Positions 34,921 to 47,098 are shown, counted from the stretch's first letter. The stretch is 64,000 nt of DNA from Cladorrhinum sp. PSN259 (GCA_033725935.1 MU867093.1:248001-312000), one strand, 5' to 3'. Made by a program: numbers and translations. The notes: a model not told the origin generated them from the letters alone.

Positions 34921-34925
34921 AAAAA
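34921..34925 (-). terminator. RNA polymerase III terminator
   Basis: A T5 run on the minus strand immediately (2 nt) downstream of the tRNA 3' end, as expected for Pol III termination. A second T5 run follows about 10 nt further on. Confidence 0.7.
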
Positions 34926-34927
34926 TA

Positions 34928-35022
34928 TGGACGAGCCCGGAATCGAACCGGGGACCTTCCGCAATTGCTTGGTCCGAAGATTTAATGCTAAGCGGGCGCT
35001 CTACCAACTGAGCCACACGCCC
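34928..35022 (-). tRNA. tRNA-Ala (AGC), intron-containing
   Basis: 95 nt on the minus strand. The acceptor stem starts GGGCGTG and pairs with CTCGTCC, including G3-U70, the alanine identity pair; position 6/67 is a T-T mismatch. D arm GCTC...GAGC is perfect, with A-box AGTTGGTAGAGCG. The anticodon loop TTAGCAT gives AGC. An intron of about 22 nt follows position 37. T arm CCCGG-TTCGATT-CCGGG is perfect, with a canonical B-box. The discriminator base is A; CCA is not encoded, as usual in eukaryotes. The anticodon stem has four of five pairs. Confidence 0.93.
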
Positions 35023-35597
35023 TGTAGATATGGATGATGATGAATGGCTTATGGTAGCTAATGATACAATTCAAAGACGTTGATTTCAATTCCAGGTTCC
35101 ATCTGCATGCAAAGTTGTTGATTGGTTTTGATGTATTCCGTATCTAAGGCTGTTGCGATGCGTAATTTTTCACTCGACCGTAGAATCCTGGAAAGAGTGT
35201 AGTGAGACCCCTCTTTAGCAGAACATGTCGCACCTTTCAGGTTGGATTCGATCATGACTTGCTCAATACATGTACCGAATCGGTACGTGCTCTTGTTCTG
35301 CTTACACCGAGTTGACCTGGTTCAATCTACTGGCCTTGTCTTGCAACTTCCTGTTTAATTGGTGGCACTTCGCCTTCATCACCATGTTCGCTCTCTGGGG
35401 TAAGCATTCTGAGGAGACCGTTATGTCCACGGTATTATGGACGGAATTGCAGTTCCAAAGGATGGGGATTTTCTGATGATCAATGGGATTTTGATGGTAT
35501 ACTCACAAGCCGGGACGTGTTTAGGCTGATCGTCGGAGCCGGGATCCAATCGTGGAGGCGGGACGGAATCCAAAAGAGAGATCACCTGTCAAGATTG
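35023..35597. other. intergenic, no gene seen
   Basis: Spacer and promoter region upstream of the aspartic protease gene. No gene supported. Confidence 0.4.
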
Positions 35598-35605
35598 TAT
35601 AAAAG
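35598..35605 (+). promoter_or_regulatory. TATA box
   Basis: TATAAAAG about 190 nt before the aspartic protease start at 35793, followed by a leader of plausible length. Confidence 0.45.
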
Positions 35606-35792
35606 CACTATAGACCCCTAATGCCCTCAATACCGGCAAATGGCATTTGCCTGGATCCAACTCGGATTGTGTACCCACACAAATGCTGCAGATCAAGAAA
35701 CCCCAACATCTTGGCAGTGCTGATGGAAAACTACATATTTCATTCTGGCAAGTCCTCACTTCCAGGACCACCACGCTGATCTTTCTGAGATC

Positions 35793-37199
35793 ATGACGGT
35801 TACGATGAAGGCTTTTATTCTAGCTGTTCTGTCCCTGGTGGCACCCTCAGCAGCTGGCGTATTGCGTCAAGATGCCATAACGTCCAACTACATTCCCATG
35901 CGCCGGCATGAATCTAGCAAACCATCAACTCTCCTCCACAAGCGCTCAGTCACCCGCCCCACCAACCTTACAAACGTCCACGATGTGTACTACATCATCG
36001 ACATAACCGTAGGAAACCAAACCGTCCCCGTCAGCATCGACACTGGCTCAAGCGACACATGGCTCGTGCAAGAACCTTACGAGTGCGTATCGTACTTCTT
36101 CCCTTATCCAGGATATGTAAGACACGCGCCCTAGTTCCTAGGTATTTTCCTCGATTCTCGCTGACACGCTTCTTTTCTTTCCAACAGATACCAGACTGCG
36201 GCCTCGGAGCAGGCTTCGTCGGACCTCTATCGGGCGGCAACATCACAACCCACTGGTTCGGCCGCGCCTACATGGACGGCACCTTCGTAACAGGTTTCTT
36301 CGGGTACGAAGACGTGACCATCGGCGGTGTAACGGCCAAACACCAGCAGGTCGCTCTAGTCAATTACACATTCTGGCAAGGAGATGGCCGCACATCAGGC
36401 CTGCTGGGCCTTGCATACCCGTACATGACTGGCCTAGACGGACCTGAGGAAGGACAGCCAACTTACGATCCAGTATTCACTACCCTCTGGAAAGACAAAC
36501 TCATCGATCCTCTCTTCAGCATTGCTCTCTCTAGAACTAGCAACGAAGTTGCACAACCAGAAAAAGAATCGTACCTCGCGCTCGGTGGACTCCCTCCCAC
36601 TGACGTAGACGACAAGACCTGGGCAAAATCAGAGATCAAAGGAATTGATGCAATTCCTGAATGGGGGTTCGATACGAAAGAGAAGGGTCTCTACATCATC
36701 TCACCGGAGGGATGGGTGATTGATGGGAACAAGAATTCGACCGAAAACAAGACCAGCTTTCCAGTGCTGATTGATGTCGGGTCTACATTGAGTATTTTGC
36801 CAAAGTGTAAGTTCAATCCGACGCCGGACATACAGGTCACGGTAATAAACACGGATGAATATTTTAACTGACAAACTCCAAATAGCCGTTGTGAACCCCC
36901 TATACGCCGCCTTTGACCCACCAGCCAAGTATCTCAGCTCGACGGGACTCTTCTACGCTCTTTGCAATGCGACGGTGCCTAAATTTGGAGTCAAAATTGG
37001 CGGAAACACATTTTCTTTTGCTCCTGAGGATCTGCTCCGGCAAACTGTGAGAGACAACTCTGGAGACTATTGCCGAATCGGTGTGACAGATGTGAGCTCA
37101 GGGCCGTACGTTCTGGGCGTGTCGTGGTTGACTAGCGTGCTGGCTGTTTTTGATGTGTTGAACTCGGAGATGAGGTTCGCTTCGAGAATAAAGTATTAG
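35793..37199 (+). CDS. secreted aspartic protease (A1, pepsin-like) with unusual second motif
   Basis: Exons 35793-36116, 36188-36806 and 36886-37199 give 418 residues (introns 71 and 79 nt). The leader around MKAFILAVLSLVAPSAA is followed by a propeptide ending near LLHKR (residue 51). The first catalytic motif VSIDTGSSDTW (Asp83) is canonical. The middle of the domain matches fungal A1 proteases (VALVNYTFWQGDGRTSGLLG). The second motif reads PVLIDVGSTLSILP (Asp304): Asp and Gly are kept but the usual Thr/Ser after Asp is Val. Exon 3 supplies the C-terminal lobe (LGVSWLTSVLAVFDVLN), with no GPI signal, so it is probably soluble and secreted. An in-frame ATG at 35805 is a possible alternative start. 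Activity is likely but should not be assumed, given the Val. Confidence 0.87.
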
Positions 37200-37696
37200 C
37201 TTCGAGAGGCATAAAGGGGAGGAGAGATTGCGAACATTTACAAGAGGGTGAGATTTCTACGACATGTGATGAAGTCGTCACTGAGAAATCTTTACATGCA
37301 GAAACATTAAAAATCACTAAATTTCCTTTTCACGTGCTTTACTTACAGCACCATAAACAGAAGCTTGTTTCCCAATCCGTCCTGGTCAGGTCTGCCATAC
37401 CATCGTCTCTTCTGTTGGTTCCAACAAACCCACCTCGGGAATCGGCACCAGCGACCTTTTAGTGTCTTGTATTATTGGGCCAAGCCACCTTCAGGCAGAC
37501 AGACATAATCCTTTTCCCCTGGCTTGGCGCGTACTCTAGTGTGAAATTGACCAACAATAGTGGAATGACTTCGCCACAATTATGCATGGGTCGGGCTCGA
37601 CTTTGTTCATAAACTGCTGGTATGTTCTCCCAAATTCATCATGCCACCAAGATTCATCTTCTCAACATAAACGCCATTTACTGACTTTCACAAAAA
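37200..37696. other. intergenic, no gene seen
   Basis: 3' flank of the protease and promoter of the membrane protein gene. Nothing else recognised. Confidence 0.4.
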
Positions 37697-39376
37697 ATGG
37701 TAAACACCGGCGGCGCTCGAAGCCCAGGTTCGAGGCAATGCATCATCTTCGCCCGAACCGGGCTTTCCATCATAGACGTTGCCGCCCTGGCCCACGTAAT
37801 TGCCTTTCTCACCAAAATCCAGGATCCATTCGCTCCTCATCCCAGCGAAGGAAAGAGATCTCACTACTGTTTGGCTTTGATATCTATTGCAGTCTCTATG
37901 TTGGTAAACATACCTGGTGCCGTCCTCCCTTTTCTCAACAGGCTGTGCATCAACTCAGCGATCAATGCGTCGGCGGCGATAGACCTCATTCCTGGGATTC
38001 TCGGCATCGTCGCTGCCATCATCATCTTCATCAACGAGGACTTTATCTTCCTAGCCGAGTCAGGGAGGATACCGCCTCTCTATCCATCAATGGACCAGCG
38101 GAAGGCGTTTGCTGCTAAGCCCCTGGTCGTTGGGTAGGTTTCCTCACTCTGACTCTTAACCATAATCGCAGACATGAGTGGGGACTAACACAATAACTGC
38201 AGATTGTTTCACATTTTGGCATCCATTGTCCTGTTCTCTATACGCTATATAAGTCTCAAGAAGAACAGCCTGGGTGAACCGCCATGCAGCGAAATGTCAA
38301 CCCATCAGGAGGTCAATGAAGATGGGAAAAAGGAGATTGTTCAGGACGAAGAATTCAAAGATATCAAGGAGGACAAGAAGATGGATTTACAGGACGACAC
38401 AAAGATTGAGATTTCAGAACCTGGTGCTATCGCTACCGACCCTGCATGCTTCAGCGCTGATCCGGAGAAAGAGGGGGATTGCAACCTGGAAAACAGGAAC
38501 AGCATCAACTTGCCATGCACCTTGACGGCCACTCCCGACGCCCCAACACCAGGTTTTCCTCGTCAGACAGACATGTTGAGACGCATCACCTACATAACCC
38601 GTATCCCCCTTCTTCTCTTCGCCATCGTCACATTCGGATACGTCGTCTTCTATAGTGGGCTGCTCAAGGATGCGTTTGACGGAAAATCCGGTATCAAACA
38701 GTCTTTTGGTCTTTTGGTGGTAAGTTTGATGAGTCCAACCTCTCAAAGCGCACCTAAAGGGACGAGTTACTAACAAAAGAAAACACTACTAACCAGACAC
38801 TCGCTGCTGCCGTGCTGAATCTCACCATGGTGACCGTGGCATTCTTCCGCGCAAAATCCATCCACCTAGCAGCCATCTACGCAGCTATTCTCGACATGTT
38901 CATCGGTGCCGTTGGGGTGGTCACTGCCACGGTTCTTTTCAGTTTCGAGTCGCTCGAGCAAATCGACAGAGTCACTGGCTGCTTGCACTACGACGAGTCC
39001 AACAATGTCTCCTGGGTTGACCCGTGCGGCCCCTTTACCGTGTGGAAAGAAGCAGATATGTGGATCGATCACTGGCAACTGGCCTGGTGCTGGCTCATGT
39101 TGGGACTTTCGTAAGTACCTACCTACATACCTGGTATTCCCCCTCTGTTCGTCATGGCAGGTTCTAACGCTTCAACCAATCAGCGCTGCTAACCTTCTTT
39201 CGTGTCCTATTTCGCTGATCTCGGCTTGTTGTGTCCGCCGCACAAGGACAAGCTCAGCAGGGAACGAGCAACCACCAAAGTACAGCACCTTTCCGGTGCA
39301 AACTGCTCCATCAACTTATGATGTGGAACGAGTAGCACGCGGCCCTGTGGAAGACGGAGTAGTAAGGGCGATTTGA
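37697..39376 (+). CDS. polytopic membrane protein, unknown function
   Basis: Four exons, 37697-38133, 38203-38719, 38797-39110 and 39184-39376, give 486 residues. About seven to eight hydrophobic segments are seen: SIIDVAALAHVIAFL, ALISIAVSMLVNIPGAVL, LIPGILGIVAAIIIFI, LFHILASIVLFSI, then, after a charged Lys/Glu/Asp-rich cytosolic loop of about 110 residues, ITRIPLLLFAIVTFGYVVF, TLAAAVLNLTMVTVAFF, AAILDMFIGAVGVVTATVL and a last one near LAWCWLMLGLSAANLL. The C-terminal tail is hydrophilic. No transporter signature was recognised. All splice phases close. Probably an ascomycete-specific plasma-membrane protein. It converges on the P450 gene, with the minisatellite between them. Confidence 0.8.
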
Positions 39377-39415
39377 GCAAGAACTTAGACTTAATGTCTG
39401 GTTATATTAATATAA

Positions 39416-39510
39416 TATAATGCTTATTCGGCTTCTATTAATACATTCCTGACTCTTTTCCACGTCTATTCGGCTTCTATTAATGCATTCCTGACTTCTC
39501 TCTACGCATG
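39416..39510 (+). repeat. 42-nt minisatellite, copy 2 (two units and a part)
   Basis: Two adjacent units reading TTCGGCTTCTATTAATxCAT then TCCTGACT, plus a partial third. Same consensus and orientation as copy 1 at 31689-31880. The flanks also share a diverged GAATGTCTAATAAC-like stretch. Confidence 0.8.
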
Positions 39511-39652
39511 CTAGATATCCCGACCTGCATAATTAATTCCTTCCACCACGTGATATCTTCTAATTTGGAATGTCTAATAACCTTACGGTTTTAATTTTAC
39601 TTAATGCTACTTATCAATTAACAACAGAGTCTAAAACCCTCTCGGATAACTG

Positions 39653-41423
39653 TCAACCCCTTGCCACAGGTGTAAGCTTAACATGCAGTTGACGCTTTAC
39701 CCACGTGCTATAACTCTTGCAATCCAGAAATTTCTTTGACTCCTCCCCCGACAGCTCCAAATCAAAGTTCCAGACAAGTCGGGCTAGAATCATGCGCATC
39801 TCTACGTAAGCGAGACTATAAATGGCGTCAGTTGGTCACACTACATGTCGACAATGTGGGGACCTTGATCTACTTACTTCTTACCAATACAATTCCTGGG
39901 CCCAACCGAAAAGGGCTGCGATGCACCGTGTCTCTCCTTATTGAATCGAACACCCTCAAACTCATCTACATCAAGCCATCGCTCGGGAATAAAGTCTTTG
40001 GCTCTTGTGAAGTTGCGCTCAAGATGGTTTGCCGCCCATGTCCAAATATCTAGGGCGGTCTGTAACAATCGTTAGCATCGGAAGAGGAAAACATTGGTTA
40101 TAAGGCCACTTACGCCCTCTGGAAGATACCATCCGCAAATCGTATCTCCCCCTTTCGTACCCACAACTCTTGGCTGGTTGCCAGGAACAGGTGGCATGAT
40201 CCTCATTGACTCATCCAGGACCGCCAGCATGTACTTGAGGTTGTTGACGCTCAGCATGGTGATATCCTCCTCCCGTGAAAATTGCCCTCTGATCTCTTCT
40301 GCCAGCCGCTTTTGTACCCGGGGCATGATAGCAAGGAAGTATACGGCGCATCCCAACGCCGTGGTTACCGTTTCGCTTCCAGCCATAACCAAGAGCCTTG
40401 AATTAGCAGCAATCTCAGTCTCACTCATCTCTCTCTGACCCGAGCGCGAAGGCATCGTCATGGAGCCAATGAAGTCAATGACTTTATCCCTGTCACTCTG
40501 CTTTCTCTTTTCGTCGCGGTTTCCGTCAGGGCCCTCCTCCACCCGCTTCCTCACCTGGGCCAATGCATACTGCGTCTGCTGATCCTGTGCAAGTCTGCTG
40601 CTACCACTTAACCAACTGCTCGCCCATTTGACAACATCAAACCCCTTTCGGCCGAAATGCCAGACTACAGCAGCTAACAATGCGAACTGCTGCTGAGCAC
40701 TCAGGATGGCGAGAACCCAGGGATGATACTCCCCGTTTGCCAAGCAGTTGTATGACGACTCTCCGAAAGCAAGATCCGCAATGAGGTCGAACGCGAAGAA
40801 ATTGAGCCAAGCGGAGAGGTCAACCACTCCACCGTTGGTTGGGCCCAGAGTCTTCAGCTTAGAAAAGAGTAGGTCAACGTATCCCGCAATCAGTCCCTCC
40901 TGTGCCTGCATCGCCTTGGCGGAGAACCCGTTCGCCAGTGTTCGTCGGATACGGGAGTGATCGTCGCGGTCGGCGCCGAGGATACTGGTCGGTCGTATTA
41001 TGTCGAAGATGAGGGGATCTTTTCCGTTCTCAGCTTGACCGGAGCCAGCTTTTCGGTGGCCGCGAATTTGGTTCCAGGCATCAGGGTGGGTGAAGGAGAC
41101 TCTGTTCGGGGCGATGCGGACGGTGTCACCATAGACTTGGTGGAAGTCCCGGACAATGAACCCGAGCTTGCCGCAGACCCAATAGTAGGTGTATGGAAAC
41201 TGTGAGCAGGCCCAAAGCTTGGGACCAGGTATATGACGGAGTGGGTGGAAGAACAGGTTGTACGCGGCGGAAAACCCGACGGTGGTGAGAAACTTTGGTT
41301 GGACACTTTTAGCGGATAGAGGCACCGGAAAAATACATCGATTTTACTTACAAGACCGAGTGCCAGGACGGGCCAAACAGTCCAAGGGAGCATCCTGAAG
41401 GCCTCAATCTCCAAGACAGCCAT
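39653..41423 (-). CDS. cytochrome P450, CYP65-like
   Basis: Four exons, 41423-41352, 41292-40114, 40059-39878 and 39815-39653, give 531 residues. An N-terminal membrane anchor (MLPWTVWPVLALGLF) precedes the Pro-rich hinge LRHIPGPKLW. The I-helix is AGSETVTTALG, the ExxR motif is DESMR, and the heme loop FSVGPRNCIGKN puts the Cys ligand at about residue 474; the last intron falls just after it. Overall similarity is to microsomal fungal P450s of the CYP65 type, known from trichothecene and polyketide tailoring. The enzyme is expected to hydroxylate a small hydrophobic metabolite using NADPH-P450 reductase in the ER. It is the first of four oxidoreductase genes in 10 kb. The substrate cannot be read from the sequence. 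Confidence 0.9.
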
Positions 41424-42950
41424 TATGCTAGGCAGTAAGAATTAGAGTTGATGGATTGATTAATTTCAGGATGTAGTCGCGCAACTTCTCGTTCCTTTAT
41501 GTAAGTCAGAGAATGAAAGTCGAAAGATTACCGGCAATCTCGAGCCGAGACTGGAAGGTATGACGGCCATCCAATCTTCAGGCCATTGGACATCATTTTC
41601 TCCCGGTGAAAAATGTTTACCTCGTCTTAGCCTGGAAATATGCCTATGCCAATGTTGCAATAAGCTCTTCCCTGAGGTAAGCAAGCAACTCACGTAAGTA
41701 GGACGACGTAACTCACGTAAGGAATGCATATACGCATTTCCACACTAGGAAATATGATGCTATTGCTACTGGTTTCAAATCATGTTACGTGAGAACGGAT
41801 GAGAAGCCCTCACTGTGCGGTGACTTGTGCATTGCCAATTGCAGAAGCTCTTCTCTCTTGAACTTAACAGACAGCAGAAAACTTGCATGCTTAAATGTTC
41901 ACAATTCCCCGAAATATTCACCGAATGAAGATGGCGGTTCCATCCATCCCCGTAGATCCTTCCTGTTAGTGAACTCTAATTTTAACATCCCAAAACGATC
42001 CTCTCTACTGCCTCCACTAACACGGAGAGAAGGTCACAAATTCTCTTAGTACCAATGTGTTGTGTCGATGCACCATTGCCACGTTTTAGTGGCTGAAGAT
42101 CCAAAGCTTCATTGTCTTGGCCATCTGGCCGAATGTGACGAAACTTCATTGTTCACGCTATTAGATCTTAATATCGAGAACTGCAGCTTTTGAGCAGCCA
42201 TACCAAGTAGATTGACGGTAATTGGGTAACACCGGCTAAAGTGAAGCCATCGATGGATGGGAAATGTGGGGTAGGTAGCTGACGGGACACACTGGCATTG
42301 ATGGGTCGAACTCCAACCTGGAAGTTGACTTGAAAGCACTGGGATCTTGAAGGCATGGTCCTCGCTCTTTCCTTGGCAATCGAGGTTTCCAGATTGCTCT
42401 TCACACCACTCCAAGTTGGAGGCAGGCAAGCGGACCCTTACCCGACCCACACAGTTGAGAGCAAGAGCAGATGCACACAATCCTTGATGCAAGCACCTTG
42501 CATTGGCGGTTGCATAGATTGGTCGGGTGCAACTTTGATATCGTCCCCTCCGGTTGCAACCCCAACATCACCACGTGTTGCAGTGCACCCCTCATCATCT
42601 CCAACTTTTGCAAAGGGCATTCCGCCTCCCCCACCAAGTACCAGACCACCTAGGTCCGGCAAATAAATGTGCTGCCGATATGCGGAGTAATCGCTCCTTG
42701 CTCTGCATTTGCCTTGGCCCCCGAACCTGCAGTCTTCAGTCTTTCACCTTTCCATCTCTTGCAAGCACACGGTTGCCAGCTGCCAGTCCTCTATCCCCAA
42801 TTGAGATGCAGTATATCCTCCCGCGTTTGACTGGCACATGCGCACTCAAAGCATCACTCTACCAAATGTTTTTTGCCACAAATCATCCGATTCTAGTTTG
42901 CAGCTCCCTCCCAGCAATCAGACTGGCACCCATCGTGGTTAATTGCCAAC
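41424..42950. other. shared upstream region of two divergent P450 genes
   Basis: 1.5 kb between the divergent starts at 41423 and 42951. No gene seen. It may hold a bidirectional control region for both P450s; no specific factor site was identified with confidence. Confidence 0.45.
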
Positions 42951-44826
42951 ATGTTGTCTGAACAATGGTTGGAAAGTGCTGTGCTGGTCAAATTGCAGTT
43001 GGCAATTTCCAGGGTTGAGACAGCCGATGTTGTTTTTGGTGTTTTGGCCATTGCGGCCACAGCCCTGATCCTCGATTATGCTCACATGCTCTACATGAGA
43101 TCAAAGATGCCACCCGGCCCATTTCCATTGCCCATCATTGGAAACACTTGGCTGCTCCCTGACAATAAACCTTGGATATACTTTGAGGAGTTGTCAAAGA
43201 AGCTCAACACACCCCTGATTACGTTTTGGATTGGACGGTGAGTGATCCTAATTTGTTGACTATAGATTACACACTGACAACGTCAGGAACCCTACTGTAT
43301 GGATTAACGATGCTTGGTGCGCGCATGAGATCTTTGAGAAAAAGGCCCAAATCTACACCTCCAGGCCACGGATGGTGGTCTTTGGAGAGCTGGGATCGGG
43401 CCAGTCAAACTTGGTAACGATGCAGATTCGCAACCAAGAAGAGCGTGAGAAGTGGAGGATTCACCGGAAGCTGATGCACATTGGAGTTGGAGTACAGTCG
43501 GTCCGAGGGTATCGGTCCATCCAAAATAACGAGAGCAAGGTCATTGCGCTTGACTTTCTCAGAGAGCCCAAGGAGTACGTCAAGCACCTCGAGAGATATG
43601 CTACAAGTGTTGTGTCTATTATCGCCTTTGGGAGAAGGGTCGCCAGCTACAATGATCCCATCATCACCGAAGTCATTGCCTTGATGCAGCTGGCTGCTGA
43701 TCTCAACGTGCCTGGCAAGTCATTTCCCATGCTGCTGGAAACGTTTCCCAGTAAGTTCTCTACACCACATCACGATTGGAACAGAAATTTGACAAAGAAA
43801 GTTCTCGCAAAATTCCCACGCTCCATGCCTTGGTTCAAGGGTCTCGGGCAACGCGGACAAAAAGGCGGTCACTATTTCTTTTACACCCTGGCTGAAGAGG
43901 CAATCGAACAATACGATAAAAAGTCCCCCTCAGAACAGGCCTCAATGCCAAAGCCTTACGTCAAGACCCTGTTCGAAGAAGCCGAGAAATACAACCTTCC
44001 AATCAACGAGCTCTCTGGTCTGACGGGGAATCTGTTCGGTGCCGGCGCCGACACCTCCTCCAGCACACTGGTTTCATTCATTCTTGCGTGCTGCGCTTTC
44101 CCAGATGTCGTCGAGAAAGCACATGCAGAGCTGGATCGTGTTATTGGTTCCAGCCGCTCCCCACACTGGGACGACTCACCTAATCTCCCTTACATCAACG
44201 CCTTTGTAAAAGAGGTCCTCCGCTGGCGAAGTGTCGCTATCATTGGTGGACAGCCGCATTCTCCAACACAAGACGACATCTACAAGGGTTATCTCATCCC
44301 CCGCGCCTCATGGGTCCAAGGCAATGTCTGGGCCATCCACCATCACGACAGAGAGTTCCCAGATCCAGACAGGTTCTACCCGGATCGTTATCTCCAAGAC
44401 AATGACCATAACCGACCGTTCCCAAATGACAAGGGGTACATGACCTTTGGGTGGGGAAGAAGAGTTTGCAGTGGCCAGGCATTGGCCGAACAGGGCACAT
44501 GGGTGAGTGTTGCGCGGCTACTTTGGGGATTCAACATCAGGAAGGCCAGAGACCCCAAGACTGGGAAAGAGATTGATGTGGATATCTTTGCTTTTACCAA
44601 TGGGCTGAATATGCGACCGCAGCCATTCCCGTGCGAGATTGTGCCGAGAAGCGAGGAAATCAGAGAGACGATTGAGAGGGAAGGCAGGGAGGCCTTGTTG
44701 GAGCTCAAGGTGCACGATGGAGAGAGTCGGTACAGGATGAGCACCTTTTATCAGCAACAGAAGAAAAAGTTGAAGGAGGAACCTGTGATTGATGAGCATG
44801 GGAACGTGACGTTTGTAAAGGTCTGA
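42951..44826 (+). CDS. cytochrome P450, CYP64-like
   Basis: Exons 42951-43237, 43287-43750 and 43802-44826 give 591 residues. The N-terminal anchor (VVFGVLAIAATALILDYA) is followed by MPPGPFPLPIIGNTWLLP, the standard hinge. I-helix FGAGADTSSSTL, ExxR KEVLRW, and heme loop FGWGRRVCSGQALAEQ with Cys at about residue 473. The FGWGRRxC style is typical of CYP64-like fungal P450s such as those of aflatoxin-type pathways. Intron 2 is only 51 nt and in frame without stops; removing it restores ETFPILAKFP, the usual family reading, so it is probably a true intron. The C-terminal tail after the heme domain is charged and longer than usual. Substrate unknown; neighbours suggest a shared oxidative pathway. 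Confidence 0.88.
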
Positions 44827-45724
44827 TTTTCTTTTTCTGTTGCCGTGGGGGAATATAGGATAACAAGTTTGCGGATACATTATGTCAATGAGAATAAGTT
44901 GCCTGATCCAATTTTGTTTGGCCAGATATTGTTCCGAGATATTTGGCTCGTCTATCGAATGGGATCAGTTTTAGAATTTTCTATTTTCTTATCATTATGC
45001 GGCAGCAAGTCCGAACATTCTTCCCGCATTATCGTCTGCTGCAATGCTCTCGGCAGAATCAATGCTCCCAGGAAAAATGGAGCAATCTCGCAAGTCAGGA
45101 GACAAAAGAAGGAGACAAAAGGAGGAGGAGACAAAAAGGAGAAAACAAAACAATAGCCCCTTTTCCGGTAATTTCTCAATTCACCAAATTCGGAAAATAA
45201 CACCCCTCTTCCCCTTAACTCTCACGCCAACAAGTTAGTCTCATGAGAGCATCACGAGGCCATCGCCATTTGCTGCTTGGCTCCCCCACGTCCTTGCCAC
45301 TAGTAAACACGGATGCGGGGGAGAAAGAAGAACAAAAAGAATTGGCCCCGACTTCTCCGAGCGGGTTGGAGATTTTCCCCCGCACATACAACCTAGATGG
45401 TCTCAACGCCGAGAACACATGGTCAGCTTTCGGCAGATGAGGGTGAAATGGGGGAGTTAACCGGCATAGGCTGATGTCCATCAAAGCTGGTTGCTTCCGG
45501 CCATTGGAACTCTCGGATCATGCATAAAGGACCGCGTGTTATCGTTGCATTCGTGTTTTTTTTTAAACCGACGGAAACCACTTCAATAAAACTGATACTA
45601 CTTGCATATACCTTACCTCTGGACATCACATCATCTTTAACCGCTTTGCACCTCATTCACTTGCAGTGAGCTTCTGCAATCTCTCTGCCACACCGCCATC
45701 ATTGACGGAATCAAGCTGCAAACA
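44827..45724. other. intergenic with purine-rich tract
   Basis: No gene seen. A GA/A-rich stretch at about 45065-45155 (GGAGACAAAAGGAGGAGG-like) lies upstream of the monooxygenase gene. Confidence 0.4.
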
Positions 45725-47098
45725 ATGCCCACCCCAACGGGAATCAACGTAATCGTGGTCGGCGCCGGCTTCGGCGGCCTAACGGCAGCGATCGAATGCC
45801 ATCGACAAGGCCATTCGGTGCGCATCTACGAGAACTTCCCTTCCCTCAAGACCCTGGGCGACATCATCTCGTTCGGCGCCAACGGAGGGCGCATCTTTGC
45901 GCGCTGGTCCGACGGGGAGATCGCCCGTCGCTTGCGCGCTCTGTCGATCGATTTATCCGCCTACGGTTTCCGCATCCACAAGTACGATACCGGCGAGGTC
46001 GTGTACCATCAACCCACCGCGCCCCAGATGGCCGATGCGCCAATCTTCAACGGACACAGAGGAGAGTTACACGAGGTTGTGTTCAAGTACGCGACCGAGG
46101 AGCTAGGTATCCCCATTTATTTGGACCAGTGCGTTGAGGAGTACTTTGAGGACGAAGGCAAAGCAGGGATCGTGCTAAAGACTGGCGAGAAAGTGGAAGC
46201 CGACTTGGTTATTGGTGCCGATGGAGTCAGGAGCAAGGCGAGGGAGCTGGTGCTGGGTTACGTCGATAAGCCCAAGAGCAGCGGGTACGCGGTCTGGAGG
46301 GCCTGGTTCTCCAACAAGGACATGATAAAGGACCCCATGACGAAAGAGTTTTGCGAAAACGGGGATACGTTCAACGGGTGGATCGGGCCGGATGTGCATT
46401 TCTTGTTCAGCACCATCAAGGGAGGCCAAGATTGCTGCTGGGTGCTGACGCACAAGGACGAGCACGACATCGACGAGAGCTGGTCGTTCCCCGGCAAACT
46501 GGAGGACGTTTACCAGGTCATTGACGGGTGGGATCCGGTCGTCAAGGCCATTGTCGAGAAGACGCCGAGTCTGGTGGATTGGAAGCTGGTTTATCGTGAT
46601 CCTCTCCCGACGTGGGTCAGCAAGCATGCTAGGATTTTGTTGGTGGGCGATGCGGCGCATCCGTTTTTGCCAACCAGCGCGCAGGGAGCTACGCAGGCTA
46701 TGGAGGATGGCGTTACTATTGCTGTTTGTTTGAAGAGGGCGGGCAAGGACAATGTCCCTGCTGCCGTGAGGGTTCATCAGGAGATTCGGTAAGTTAAATT
46801 CTCCCTTCACCGTTTTCAAGTTCTTGGATGTTTTCTGACAGTCTTTAGGTACGAGCGTGTCCGCGCTATCCAGAAGACTGGCGAGTCAACTCGTGACCGA
46901 TGGCACAAGACCGACTGGGAGACTGTCGCCAAGGACCCCAAGAGTATCGCCTTCCCTCGCGAGGAGTGGATCCACCTGTTTGATGCAGAGAAGCACACCG
47001 AGGAGGTATTTGATGAGACGTTTAAGAAGATTACGAACCCAGAGTCAGAAGAAGCAGCAACGCTTCTGCCTGTTGGACCGATCCCAGTGACTGTTTGA
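45725..47098 (+). CDS. FAD-dependent monooxygenase, salicylate-hydroxylase-like
   Basis: Exons 45725-46788 and 46849-47098 (60-nt intron) give 437 residues. It is a group A flavoprotein monooxygenase. The Rossmann motif VVGAGFGGL starts at residue 12 with no leader, so it is cytosolic. The DG motif lies in LVIGADGVRSKAR, and the second FAD motif LLVGDAAHPFLPTSAQGA is at residues about 306-323. These enzymes hydroxylate aromatic rings, often next to a carboxylate or hydroxyl, using NAD(P)H and O2. The C-terminal exon carries DRWHKTDWE, common in fungal salicylate-hydroxylase-like proteins. Placed between a P450 and an aldehyde dehydrogenase, it could act in aromatic breakdown or in tailoring a small metabolite. 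Confidence 0.9.
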
